Origin: Puniceicoccus vermicola
Lineage (GTDB): Bacteria > Verrucomicrobiota > Verrucomicrobiia > Opitutales > Puniceicoccaceae
NCBI RefSeq assembly: GCF_014230055.1
Contig: NZ_JACHVA010000101.1
Span: forward strand, 305,502 to 369,501
DNA length: 64,000 bases
Reading direction: 5' to 3'
Part shown: positions 26,564 through 35,283 of the stretch, one piece after another
How the letters are laid out: every line of letters begins with the position of its first letter
Numbering within the stretch: the stretch's first letter is position 1
Program-made: the position numbers and the translations under genes
Notes under the pieces: generated by a model
The model's input: only the letters and a program-made list of their open reading frames with translations
Databases searched by the model: none
What the model was told of the DNA's origin: nothing

Positions 26564-26997
26564 GCCGCCGACATTCCGATATCAACCGCTCAATTGAATT
26601 GCCGGGGCTCATATTGAAATTCAAATCGAAACCCGCAGCATTGATGAAGCGACTGATTGGTTAGTGAATGTCATCGATTGGCTAGAAATTAGTGATCACT
26701 AGATTTCCGATCTCTCCGCGCTCGCCACTAGAGCTGACGCTACTCTGATCCGGCGTGTGTCTGCACCGGAAGGGGCTGTTCAGGTTCTGGCCTCTAGCAA
26801 TTTGGGAGTCGACGAGTGGACCGATCCGAGCCATCTGTACTTTGAGCTGGAGAGCGCACATCAATTGAGTGCCGATTTTGAAGAGCGCTGTTACCGTGCA
26901 GATGGCCTTGCGGGATCGGTGCCGCAGGACTTCCTTCGCGTCCATGTGCAGTAGGTTGGGGCGATGGGATACTGGGTGTGATTAAAACTAAGGGAAA
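26564..26997 (+). pseudogene. decayed coding remnants between the DUF5696-like and PEP-CTERM genes
   Basis: Two adjacent open stretches look like old coding sequence: one ending at a TAG at 26700-26702 (IEIQIETRSIDEATDWLV before it), and one from 26703 to 26956 (LIRRVSAPEGAVQVLASSNL, then SVPQDFLRVHVQ at its end). The second ends like the ...FLRV C-termini of many verrucomicrobial exported proteins. Neither has a start codon in context. They are possibly tails of a lost secreted enzyme. Confidence 0.35.
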
Positions 26998-27085
26998 CGT
27001 AGCTGGGTGCTTTAGCCCCAGTCAGGGCGGTCGACAGATCGAGTGAATACAGACTTGATGACGGCGTCTAAAGAACGCTGCTACG
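26998..27085. repeat. REP/MITE-like intergenic fold-back, type 2
   Basis: The left arm begins CGTAGC (26998) and includes GCTTTAGCCCC. The right arm includes GTCTAAAGAACG and ends GCTACG (27085). Together they form an imperfect stem of about 25 bp, with roughly 18 positions paired, around a ~37-base loop. It lies about 120 bases upstream of the PEP-CTERM gene at 27209. The flanking 27086-27208 shows nothing else recognisable. Confidence 0.45.
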
Positions 27086-27208
27086 AAGAAAGCTCTCCCC
27101 GGTGTGAATCACGCCCGATACGAATTCACCACATCGTGTAGCGCTTGCATTCGTCGGAAAAATCTACCAGAATACATTTAAGAAATTTCTTGAACTACCC
27201 CGTGCCCC

Positions 27209-27985
27209 ATGAAATTACTTCTGCCCCTTGGTCTTCTTGCGTTAACGACTCAGTTCGCCTCCGCCGCGAGTATCAATTTTATCGGTCGAACGGATCTCGC
27301 CTCTGCAGCTGCGTTTGATCTGACCGAAATCGGGACAACTGACTGGGCCTATTGGGATTCCGCGGTGACCACGAGCCCAGGTGTCAGTGGCACTGCGACG
27401 AATGAAATGGATGGCGGTTTCGGTATCGGTTCAATTTCAGTTTCAGGTATTGGCTCATATTTACGTGGCACAAGTGGTTTTGCGATTAATACAGAATTTT
27501 CATTTTCAAATGGAAGTGGTGTCGAGAGTGGTACTGAAGCAGGCGTGACCGGTTTGTTTTCTGAAGAGCTCGCTACTGCCGGCGAAGGGGTTCAGTTGGA
27601 CATCACTCTAGCGGAAGCCGGGCAGGAGTATGTGATTAATATCTGGACGGGCGGCTTCGCCACGCAATTCGCCACGGTTGTGGGTTCTATGAATGGGGCG
27701 GAGAGTTATACGTCTGGCAACACAGGTGGGTCTGGATTTGGCGGTGCGTATGGAGACAGCGCGTCGCCTCGAGAACCTTATTTGTATACATTTAACGTCA
27801 TCGCCGATAATCCAAACGAAGTGTTTAACTTCAGTATCGCAACGGCAGGGACTCAAAGCTCTTCCAGTCATGTTCTCATTGCTGCGGCATCGATTGCTGC
27901 TGTTCCCGAGCCAGGCACCTATGCCTTGCTGGCTGGCTTTTGCATGCTGGGCTTCGTTATGATGCGCCGTCGATCATATAGGTGA
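27209..27985 (+). CDS. PEP-CTERM sorting-domain protein
   Basis: A 258-residue exported protein. Its signal peptide is MKLLLPLGLLALTTQFASA, with cleavage near residue 19. The mature part is Gly/Ser/Thr-rich and acidic, with beta-strand periodicity and no catalytic motif. The tail carries the complete sorting signal: VPEPGTYALLAG, a hydrophobic segment and terminal RRRSYR. The preceding gap has a fold-back element but no copy of the 14-bp motif. A second PEP-CTERM gene follows 111 bases downstream, separated by a motif copy. Both are probably surface-displayed structural or glycan-binding proteins. A role in degrading polysaccharide is only implied by the neighbours. Confidence 0.85.
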   Translation: MKLLLPLGLLALTTQFASAASINFIGRTDLASAAAFDLTEIGTTDWAYWDSAVTTSPGVSGTATNEMDGGFGIGSISVSGIGSYLRGTSGFAINTEFSFSNGSGVESGTEAGVTGLFSEELATAGEGVQLDITLAEAGQEYVINIWTGGFATQFATVVGSMNGAESYTSGNTGGSGFGGAYGDSASPREPYLYTFNVIADNPNEVFNFSIATAGTQSSSSHVLIAAASIAAVPEPGTYALLAGFCMLGFVMMRRRSYR

Positions 27986-27992
27986 AATCTAA

Positions 27993-28006
27993 CCTAACTG
28001 GTAAAG
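27993..28006 (+). promoter_or_regulatory. 14-bp motif copy 4 (one mismatch)
   Basis: CCTAACTGGTAAAG differs from the extended motif at one position. It lies between two PEP-CTERM genes and points to the second one, whose ATG at 28097 is 90 bases downstream. Confidence 0.5.
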
Positions 28007-28096
28007 CTTTAAAGAATTTGTCATTTTACATAATTTCGCTGAAACTCTTTCCTGATACTTCAAGTTGCTTACAACTTACCCCACAATCATCAAATT

Positions 28097-28807
28097 ATGA
28101 AAAACCTACTTATATTAAGCGTATTAGCCTTCTCTGCACAGATTGTTACGGCTCAGACGATAGTCTACGATAACGAGTTTACATCCACTGGCTTGGACAA
28201 CACGGGAAGCGGATGGTCACTTCCGGGCGGCGGTGTTTACAATAACACCATCGGCGCTAACGTAATTACCTACGCCACGACTCAAGTTGCGGCAGCAGCA
28301 GGCGTTGATTTCAGCATGACTTCCACATTCAACTTTGGAGTAGCCCCTCTGGGATCAGGAACCACGCTGGGGTTTGCGGCATTGGCCGACAGCGCCACTC
28401 TGGCAGATGATTATCTACTCGCTGACTTGAACCCATCCACCGGTGTGTTTCGACTTTTCTCTATCGGTGGAGCGGGATTAATCAACAGCGCCACATTTTC
28501 ATCCTCAATCGGTGTTTTACCAGATTATACACTCACCTTGGCAGGCGTATACGATGGAGCAGATCTAGATCTTACGCTTACCTTGGATAACGGCACTACC
28601 TCTCAGTATATTTCGGGAACCTTGGCCGCAGCTGATTTGGCATCAATGGGGGATTACTTCGGCTATCGTCATCGGACTGCCACAGGCGGATCTCTGAACG
28701 TCGATTACGACAATCTGACCATCAGTGCAGTTCCAGAGCCAGGCACCTTTGCCTTACTGGCTGGATGTTTGGCCTTGAGCGCAGTGATGGTTCGCCGTCG
28801 AAAATAA
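28097..28807 (+). CDS. PEP-CTERM sorting-domain protein
   Basis: A 236-residue exported protein with signal peptide [19 protein letters not shown] (cleavage near residue 19-20). The body looks like a concanavalin/laminin-G-type jelly roll ([10 protein letters not shown] near the start, [12 protein letters not shown] near the end), similar in plan to the protein at 7354. The sorting tail is [12 protein letters not shown], a hydrophobic helix and terminal RRRK. Its own motif copy lies upstream and a strong terminator lies 25 bases downstream, so it is probably a single-gene unit. Confidence 0.85.
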   Translation: MKNLLILSVLAFSAQIVTAQTIVYDNEFTSTGLDNTGSGWSLPGGGVYNNTIGANVITYATTQVAAAAGVDFSMTSTFNFGVAPLGSGTTLGFAALADSATLADDYLLADLNPSTGVFRLFSIGGAGLINSATFSSSIGVLPDYTLTLAGVYDGADLDLTLTLDNGTTSQYISGTLAAADLASMGDYFGYRHRTATGGSLNVDYDNLTISAVPEPGTFALLAGCLALSAVMVRRRK

Positions 28808-28832
28808 CTTTTAGGGTTATTTGGGGTAACAG

Positions 28833-28860
28833 GCGCGAGCGAAAGCTCGCGCTTTTTTTT
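28833..28860 (+). terminator. strong Rho-independent terminator
   Basis: GCGCGAGC (28833-28840), a GAAA tetraloop, GCTCGCGC (28845-28852) and eight T (28853-28860). It closes the PEP-CTERM transcript. Confidence 0.95.
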
Positions 28861-28904
28861 GAGTCTGCGAAGCATCGCGTAGATGCTTAGATTCTTGTAC
28901 AAAT

Positions 28905-30058
28905 TTGAAAAAGATGACGCACAGGTTCCATCACATCGTGTTCTATCTATGTTCCAGTTTGTGGCTCGCTGCTTTGCCGGTTCAGGATCGTGAGATTTGG
29001 GTCAGTGGTTACTATCCGGGGTGGATACAGGAAACGGTGGCTCCAGCGGCCTTGCCTTGGGATTCGATCACGCACCTACTTCATTTCGGGGGAACTGTGC
29101 AAGCTGATGGTTCGATTACGCTCGAGGATTTCAAGCTGACGCCATCGCATATCAAAGCGACGGTAGCCGCCGCCCATCGTTCACAAAAGCGAGTGTTGCT
29201 GGTTCTCGGTGGCGCCTATACTGCGGAGGGATTTCGGGGGGCCTCCTCCGATCTGAACCGCGAGCGATTTATCGCCAACATTGTGTCTTTAGTGAATGTA
29301 TACGGCTATGACGGTGTGGATTTAGATTGGGAGCCTTTGGAGCAGCAGTACAATGCGGCTTTCCAACAACTCGTGCGCCCTTGCGCTCGGCTTTGAAGCA
29401 AGACAATCCCCATTCACTTCTGACGGCGGCTACAGGGCCGGATCCGATTCAAAATCGTCATCTTGGACAAGTCTTTGCGGGCTTACAGGAGCATTTTGAT
29501 CAAATTGATTTGATGACTTACGTGCTCTCCGGGCCATGGCCAGGGTGGATGACCTGGCACGGTTCGCCGCTGTATAGTGGAGGCCTTCACTTCACAGGAG
29601 GGCGCGAACTTCCGTCCATCGAAAGCAATGCCCGGAATTTTCTAGAGGCAGGCGTGAAGCCGCAAAAACTGGGGATCGGGCTGGCTTTTCATGGCGATGT
29701 CTGGACGGGCGGGACTGGCACTTCAACCGGAGGCGTCACCGCCCCGCAACAAACTTGGGATATCGCGCCGATGCTCAAAAATGATGTGCCTTATTCTGAA
29801 ATTTTGAGTCGCTACGATTTGCCAAAACACGGTCACTTCGATGTTGTGACTCAGACGCCTTACCTTTCAATTGATCAGAAGGGTTCGGCGCGGGATGTTT
29901 TTGTCTCCTACAACGATCCCGTGGGGATCACGGCCCGCTTGCATTTTTTGGAGGATTTGGGCTTGGGCGGGTGTATCATCTGGCACCTCGGCCAGGATCT
30001 CATGCCTTCAGGCCAGCAGCCTTTGGCGGATGCCGTCGCGACTTTTCTAAAAGAATGA
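28905..30058 (+). pseudogene. GH18 chitinase-like gene split by a single-base frameshift
   Basis: The first frame (28905-29396) gives a signal peptide, the GH18 opening (WVSGYYPGW, then HLLHFGGTV) and the intact catalytic motif DGVDLDWEP near residue 138. It then derails after the Val-Arg near 29375. The continuation is in the frame ending at 30058: SALKQDNPHSLLTAATG, then IDLMTYVLSGPWPGWM and GLGGCIIWHLGQD, the expected later strands of a GH18 barrel with the Met-x-Tyr segment. Moving between frames needs one base restored, so this is either a recent frameshift or a base-calling error. GH18 enzymes hydrolyse chitin-type beta-1,4-GlcNAc. The restored protein would be about 385 residues, a normal length. 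Confidence 0.8.
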
Positions 30059-30085
30059 GGCCAGTAGATCTGTGAACTCAATTTT

Positions 30086-30168
30086 TACCAACGCCTGACC
30101 ATAAGTGGGCCAGTTGTGGACTTAATGGGTCGCTGTTCAATGCGACCAGAATAAATAAGACGTTGGTA
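30086..30168. repeat. intergenic fold-back
   Basis: In the 195-base gap between the GH18 and GH94 genes, TACCAACG (30086-30093) is the exact complement of CGTTGGTA (30161-30168). Inside, GGTCGC (30128-30133) pairs with GCGACC (30142-30147). It could be a bidirectional terminator between the convergent genes or a small repeat. Nothing else was seen in the gap. Confidence 0.4.
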
Positions 30169-30253
30169 GGATATGCTCCGCTTCCTCTGCAACTCCAGCG
30201 ACCGCAGGAAATGATCGGTTAACTTAGCCGCTCATTAGCCAGATCGTATGGGA

Positions 30254-32632
30254 TTATGCTTGAACCAGCACTTGGTTGGTCGCTTCCGCGCGCTCAAAGG
30301 GAATGAGGTCTGTCTCTAACTTTTGACCATTTAGATAAATGCCGGGCGTTTCGGAGCCGTTTTGTATGGTGATCTCGAAGCGCTTGCCCCGGAAGGTGCG
30401 CTTGATTTTGACCTCCGGCCAATGCGATGGCAGGCAGGGGGCGATGCGCAGGCCGTCGTATTCCGGGCGGATGCCAAGGATGTATTGTGTTGCCGCGTGG
30501 TAATTCCAAGTAGCGCTCCCGGAGAGCCAGGAGACCCGCCCGGTGCCGAAACGCGGGCTGAATTTGCTATGGGTGCTCTGGCAAACCACATAGGGCTCCA
30601 CTTCGCGTAGATCGGCGCGGTCGTTGTAGGTCGCGGGCATGGAGGCTTTGAAGTATTGCCAGGCTTGGTCTCCGTTGCCGAGCATGGCTTCGGCCATCAC
30701 GGCCCAGCCCTGAGTGTGATTGAAGATGCCGGCGTTTTCCTTCATACCGGGATTGAATAGCACGCCGAGCATGACACTTGGGTCAGTCTTTACATAGGCA
30801 GGTGCGCAGAGCATGACACCAAACTCGGTGGACAATTGCTCCTTCAAAGCCTTCATGGTTCGCTCGGCCCGGCTGCTGTCTGCGTGACCACTGATCACTG
30901 ACCAGGCTTGAGGGTTCATAAAGATGGAGCCTTCTTCGTTCTCCTTAGAGCCAAACTTCAAGCCATCATAGCGGTAGGCACGGAGATACCATTCGCCATC
31001 CCAAGCATGCTCCGCCAGCGCCGCGTCGTAAGTGGTGAGCTTTGCGGTGGCCCATTCAACCTCCGATTCCTCCCCGAGACGTTGACAGATGTCGATGTAT
31101 TCACGCAGAGCGAGGCGAAGTTGGAAGGCTACGAAAATGGATTCACCGGCTTCGCCGAGTCGCAGGCAGTCATTCCAATCGGCGTGCAAGCCGCAGGGAA
31201 GCCCATGGGCGCCGCAGCGATCAAAGTTGAACTCCATCGCACGTCGCATGTGACCGAGCACGGTGGCTTCGCCTTTGTCGGCATAAGGGAGCACTTTTTT
31301 ATAGAATTCAATGGCGCCCGATTCTTTGACGTATTCCGGAACCGCGTTGAAAAACCACAAGCAGTCATCGGCGCGGTAATGCTCCGGCTCTTTCATGGCG
31401 CCCGGGGTGTGGGCAAAAGGTTTGACCACGGGGAGGGCACCACCGTTGGAGAGTTGTCCGGTGAGGAGTAGTTCGATTCGGCGGTGGGCTTCGTTGAGCT
31501 CCATGCCCATCGCGCCAAGCATGTCCTGCATGGTGTCGCGGAAGCCGAGACCGTCGCGCTCACCCGCGTAGACGAGACTCGCCGTGCGCGACCAGTAGAA
31601 GGTCATTAGGCAATTATACGGAGCCCAGGTGTTGAGCATGCTGTTGAAGGCGTCATCCGGAGTTTCGACTGAGAAGGACTCAAACTTCCGGTGCGTCTCC
31701 GTTGTGATGGCGTGCAATGCCGCGTCGATCGATTCTGTCGTGGCCATGGCATCACAGGCCGCTAGCCCTTCGATATCGGCTTTTCCGACACCAAAGATAC
31801 AGGCAAAGGTTTTGCTTTCGCCGGGAGCGAGCTGAAGCTCGATTTCAAAGGCGGCTGCGGGCATGTCACCGATTGCGGTTGAGTTGGAGCAACGCCCCTT
31901 GACCACAGCTTCAGGAGCACTGTAGCTACCATAGGTGCCGAGAAAGCTGGTCAAATCAGAGTCAAAGGCATTGGCCTTAATTCCAGTTAAACCGAAGAAA
32001 GTGTGCCGCGCCTGATCCTTGTTTTCAAAGTGCTCCGGATCTTCGGGCATGTTAATATTACTACCGATGTCGATGAGCTGTGTGTTGCCTGAAGTCGCGC
32101 AGATATACTGGTTATACTGGAGGTTTTTGTTGTCGTCCTCTGCGCTCCAGTTGCACTGCGGTTCGAGGCAGGGAAATAGCTTAAGCGTGCGAGGTTCTGA
32201 GCTGTGGTTGGTGACGGAAACCTTCCAGACTTCATAAAGCGCGCCGGATGGCGTGAAGTAGGTGACTTCACTGGAAATCGAGTCGTAGGTGGACTCGATG
32301 GTGGTGTAGCCGGTGCCGTGTCGGCAGGTGCTTTTAAATTGATCCAGTGGTTTGCCCACCGGCACCCATGAGTTACTCCAAAAGTCGCCATTGGCCTGAT
32401 TGCGCAAATAGAGGTAGCGGCCATTCAGCTCGCCCGGCATGGCGTTGAACTTGTAGCGCGTCAGTTTACCCTGGGCGGCCGATCGATAAAAGGTGTAGCC
32501 GCCGGCATTGTTGGTGATGACGCCACCAAAATTTGCGTTGCCGATGTAGTTGCTCCAAGGGCGGGGCGTATTCGGTTTCGTGATCACGTATTCACGTCGT
32601 GCGTCGTCAAAGTGTCCGTATGATTGATTCAT
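30254..32632 (-). CDS. GH94-family glycoside phosphorylase (cellobiose/chitobiose phosphorylase-like)
   Basis: A 792-residue cytoplasmic protein. The start YGHFDDARREYVITKPNTP, followed by PWSNYIGN and AGGYTFYR, is the canonical GH94 N-terminus shared by cellobiose and chitobiose phosphorylases. The barrel carries GLPCGLHADWNDCLRLG near residue 488; the Asp of ADWND is the family's general acid. Later come FNPGMKENAGIFNHTQGW and SWLSGSATWNYHAATQYILG, matching phosphate- and sugar-site segments. GH94 enzymes split beta-linked disaccharides or oligosaccharides with phosphate to give a sugar-1-phosphate. It is the second gene of a minus-strand pair, 49 bases after a more divergent GH94. The substrate could be a beta-glucoside or GlcNAc dimer. 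Confidence 0.9.
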   Translation of the reverse strand: MNQSYGHFDDARREYVITKPNTPRPWSNYIGNANFGGVITNNAGGYTFYRSAAQGKLTRYKFNAMPGELNGRYLYLRNQANGDFWSNSWVPVGKPLDQFKSTCRHGTGYTTIESTYDSISSEVTYFTPSGALYEVWKVSVTNHSSEPRTLKLFPCLEPQCNWSAEDDNKNLQYNQYICATSGNTQLIDIGSNINMPEDPEHFENKDQARHTFFGLTGIKANAFDSDLTSFLGTYGSYSAPEAVVKGRCSNSTAIGDMPAAAFEIELQLAPGESKTFACIFGVGKADIEGLAACDAMATTESIDAALHAITTETHRKFESFSVETPDDAFNSMLNTWAPYNCLMTFYWSRTASLVYAGERDGLGFRDTMQDMLGAMGMELNEAHRRIELLLTGQLSNGGALPVVKPFAHTPGAMKEPEHYRADDCLWFFNAVPEYVKESGAIEFYKKVLPYADKGEATVLGHMRRAMEFNFDRCGAHGLPCGLHADWNDCLRLGEAGESIFVAFQLRLALREYIDICQRLGEESEVEWATAKLTTYDAALAEHAWDGEWYLRAYRYDGLKFGSKENEEGSIFMNPQAWSVISGHADSSRAERTMKALKEQLSTEFGVMLCAPAYVKTDPSVMLGVLFNPGMKENAGIFNHTQGWAVMAEAMLGNGDQAWQYFKASMPATYNDRADLREVEPYVVCQSTHSKFSPRFGTGRVSWLSGSATWNYHAATQYILGIRPEYDGLRIAPCLPSHWPEVKIKRTFRGKRFEITIQNGSETPGIYLNGQKLETDLIPFERAEATNQVLVQA

Positions 32633-32681
32633 ATAAAAAAATCCAAAGTAACAGGCGTCGATTATTCCGACCTGATGTATG

Positions 32682-34997
32682 TTAAAAGGTAATGCTTACG
32701 TCGTAGTGCGGTTCACCAAAGGGCAGGCAGGTGTCTTCGATCACTTGGCCGTTGACGTTGATTTGCAAGGGTTGGTCGGTGGCTCCGCGTTTGAGTTCGA
32801 TGTCGTAGCTTGAACTGCGGAATTGTCGGTGCAGTTTGGCATGATCCCATTCGTCCGGCATGCAGGGCGCGACCTGAAGTCCAGAGGCAGTTGCGCGTAT
32901 GCCGAGAATGCTCTCCACCATCACCCAGAGCATCCAGGGGGCGGTGCCAGTCGAGTGGTGTCGGCTGGAAACCCCAAATTCGCAGGTGTCAGTCAGGCCG
33001 TAGTAATAGTTGGGCACGAAGATCGGAGCCTGACTATTGCGGCTCGGTGGATTATCGGCGTTTAGCGGGAGATTGCGGAGCAGTTCGCGCAGGGCGGAGG
33101 AGCCGTCGCCGAGGAAGCAATCCGCGTAGGCTTTGAACATGCCAGCGTGACAGTAAATCGAGCCATTCTCACTGGTGCCGGGCTGTTTGATACTGATCCG
33201 TCCCCAGCGCTCATTCCAATCGGTGAATGCAGGGGCCAGCAGTAGGGCGCCGGCTTCGGTTTCCATGGACTGGATCGCTTTGAGCACGGATGGCATACGC
33301 TCTTCGCGAATGTAACCGGCCATGATTGCCCAGGTTTGACTGTTGAGAAAGATTTTACCTTCAGTGTCTCCCGGCGTTCCCAGGGAAACACCGTCGTCAT
33401 CGTATCCAGTTATTAACCACGATCCGTTCCAGCAATGCTGATCGATCACTTGGCGCAGCGTTTGGTCGAGCTCCTGAAAACGCTTCACTTGCTCGAGATG
33501 GCCGAGCTCGCCGAGCACTTCAGTCAGCATTTGCACGGCTACCCCCAATGCGCAGGTCGTCCATGTCGATTCTCCGAGTCCTTTACGCCCGGGGCCGTTG
33601 ATCGGGTCGGTCCAATCGCCATCGCCGAAGAGACACAGCCCGTGACTGCCACGATCGATGGCCAAGCGATCAACTGCTCGTATCAAATTATCCAATACAG
33701 TGGCTTTTTCGTTGCTGTCATGGAAGCCCAGCGATTCATTGAGGAAATCATAGGATCCGTTTTGGTTGGCGATAATGATGGTGCAAATGACTAGCCAGAT
33801 ACCACCGTCCAGATAATTCAGGGCGCAGACATCGCCCTGATTGCCGTCTCCAGCGGACCACCACTGGCGTAGGTAACCATCAGCATTTTGCAAAGGGATG
33901 CGGGTGCGTAGGTAATCGAGTGCCGCGGTGGGATCAAGTAGAGCGAAGCCCAGGCAGTCCTGTAACTGATTGCGAATCGGGAAGCCACCTGCCAGGCGAT
34001 TGAGTCGGCTCTGGAAAACGATTTGCTTTTGCAGCCAATGGTTGAAGAAGGCGTTGAGTGTGCTGTCGGGTGTTTCGATGCTCAGCTGGTCACGGTAATT
34101 CGCTTCCGCACTCAGGACGCGTTCGAGTGCCGCATCAAAAGCGGCCACGCTGCAGAATTCTTTTCGAAGCGCGGCGACATCGGCCTCGCTGCGCTCCATG
34201 CCGACGAAGAAGCCAATTTCTTTCGATTCATTGGGGGCCAGTTCGATGTCGTGGTGAAGCGCGCCGACCGGGAATTCCGACAAGCAGGGCTTACCCGAGC
34301 ACTGTCCATTGCGGACCGCGGCCGGAATGGTGTGGAAACTGGGGCCACCGAAGAAAATGCGCTCATTGGACTCACCGGAAGTCGCTTGCTCTGTGCTGAA
34401 CATAAAACGCAGTGTATGTTTATCCTTCAGGCGCTCGTAATCACGGTAGTGCAGGTGGTGCGGAAAAAAGTGACTATAGCAGGTGCTCTCCTCTGGACTA
34501 TACCAAGCATTGGAGCGCATGGGGCCCCCATCCTCGAAGGGAAATACGGTGAAGAGGGCGAGCTTGCGGGCTTCCGATGAAGTGTTCGTGAGGCGGACAG
34601 TCCAGAGTTCACGGCTGCCGGAGACGGGGACAAATCCCCGGACGTTGGATTCGATCCCCGCGCGTCGGCCCGCGTAGGTGCAGTGGCTGGGGGAGTGAAT
34701 CGCTTCGTAGTGGTCCATCTGCTTGTTGAGCGGTTGAACGGTAAGGTTCCAGCAGTCGTCGGTAGATTCGTCCTTCACGTAAAAGTAGCGATAGATGGAT
34801 GGAAGGTCGCGGGCGGGTGCTTGCAGCATGCGAGTGCGGCCTTGTGCGCATTGGTCCAGCTCAATGTAGTAATCCGGATTGAACAAGTAGTTCTTCCAAC
34901 TGGCCGGTGGATTGGCGGTGTGAATGTGCAGCGCACCATCGTTGGTGTGGAAGTCGAATAACTCGGCTTCTTTCGAGATCAGTGATGTGTTGTTCAT
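32682..34997 (-). CDS. second GH94-family glycoside phosphorylase-like protein
   Basis: About 771 residues from the ATG at 34997; upstream Met codons at 35024 and 35048 add only a low-complexity extension. It follows the GH94 plan: NPPASWKNYLFNPDYYIELD at the start, a beta-sandwich, then the barrel with GLCLFGDGDWTDPINGPG near residue 460, equivalent to the GDWND general-acid motif. FVPNYYYG and SSRHHSTGTAPWMLWVMVESILGI near the end match the conserved His/Ser/Thr region. It is more divergent than its neighbour, so the two probably act on different linkages or chain lengths. The pair is preceded by a perfect inverted duplication of the 14-bp motif shared with the divergent GH74 gene. Confidence 0.85.
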   Translation of the reverse strand: MNNTSLISKEAELFDFHTNDGALHIHTANPPASWKNYLFNPDYYIELDQCAQGRTRMLQAPARDLPSIYRYFYVKDESTDDCWNLTVQPLNKQMDHYEAIHSPSHCTYAGRRAGIESNVRGFVPVSGSRELWTVRLTNTSSEARKLALFTVFPFEDGGPMRSNAWYSPEESTCYSHFFPHHLHYRDYERLKDKHTLRFMFSTEQATSGESNERIFFGGPSFHTIPAAVRNGQCSGKPCLSEFPVGALHHDIELAPNESKEIGFFVGMERSEADVAALRKEFCSVAAFDAALERVLSAEANYRDQLSIETPDSTLNAFFNHWLQKQIVFQSRLNRLAGGFPIRNQLQDCLGFALLDPTAALDYLRTRIPLQNADGYLRQWWSAGDGNQGDVCALNYLDGGIWLVICTIIIANQNGSYDFLNESLGFHDSNEKATVLDNLIRAVDRLAIDRGSHGLCLFGDGDWTDPINGPGRKGLGESTWTTCALGVAVQMLTEVLGELGHLEQVKRFQELDQTLRQVIDQHCWNGSWLITGYDDDGVSLGTPGDTEGKIFLNSQTWAIMAGYIREERMPSVLKAIQSMETEAGALLLAPAFTDWNERWGRISIKQPGTSENGSIYCHAGMFKAYADCFLGDGSSALRELLRNLPLNADNPPSRNSQAPIFVPNYYYGLTDTCEFGVSSRHHSTGTAPWMLWVMVESILGIRATASGLQVAPCMPDEWDHAKLHRQFRSSSYDIELKRGATDQPLQINVNGQVIEDTCLPFGEPHYDVSITF

Positions 34998-35135
34998 ACC
35001 GGGCTGTCGTCGCGTAGGCTCCATAATGTCGGGGGGGGATTTTACCATCTACGGCCTTTATACGGGTTGGGGGAATAAAGACCTAAAAGTGAGTCATTTT
35101 GTGGCGATTGGGGGGCGTTCACAAGATTGAGCAAG

Positions 35136-35167
35136 CTTTATCAGTTAGGTTGTCCTAACTGATAAAG
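35136..35167. promoter_or_regulatory. 14-bp motif copies 5 and 6, perfect head-to-head pair
   Basis: CTTTATCAGTTAGG (35136-35149) and CCTAACTGATAAAG (35154-35167) are exact inverted copies separated by TTGT. The left copy points toward the GH94 operon, with its ATG at 34997, and the right copy toward the GH74 gene, with its ATG at 35284. This is the clearest instance of one copy per divergent promoter. Confidence 0.75.
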
Positions 35168-35271
35168 TAGCTAATGTCTTTTCAAAATTCAGAGAGTCAT
35201 CGTTAATACGAGGTGTCAGCAGATGGTTAAATTATGCTCAAGAACGATATTGGGCTGCACCTGCCTTTCCT

Positions 35272-35280
35272 CCCCCCCCC
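35272..35280 (+). repeat. C9 tract directly before the GH74 start codon
   Basis: Nine C followed by GCA separate the leader from the ATG at 35284, occupying the place of a ribosome-binding site. A G8 tract lies at 35031-35038, in the start region of the divergent GH94 gene. Confidence 0.7.
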
Positions 35281-35283
35281 GCA

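Noticed and set aside
34023..34580. Plus-strand open frame of 185 codons inside the second GH94 gene
   Set aside because: A shadow of the minus-strand GH94 gene, whose motifs and length are normal.
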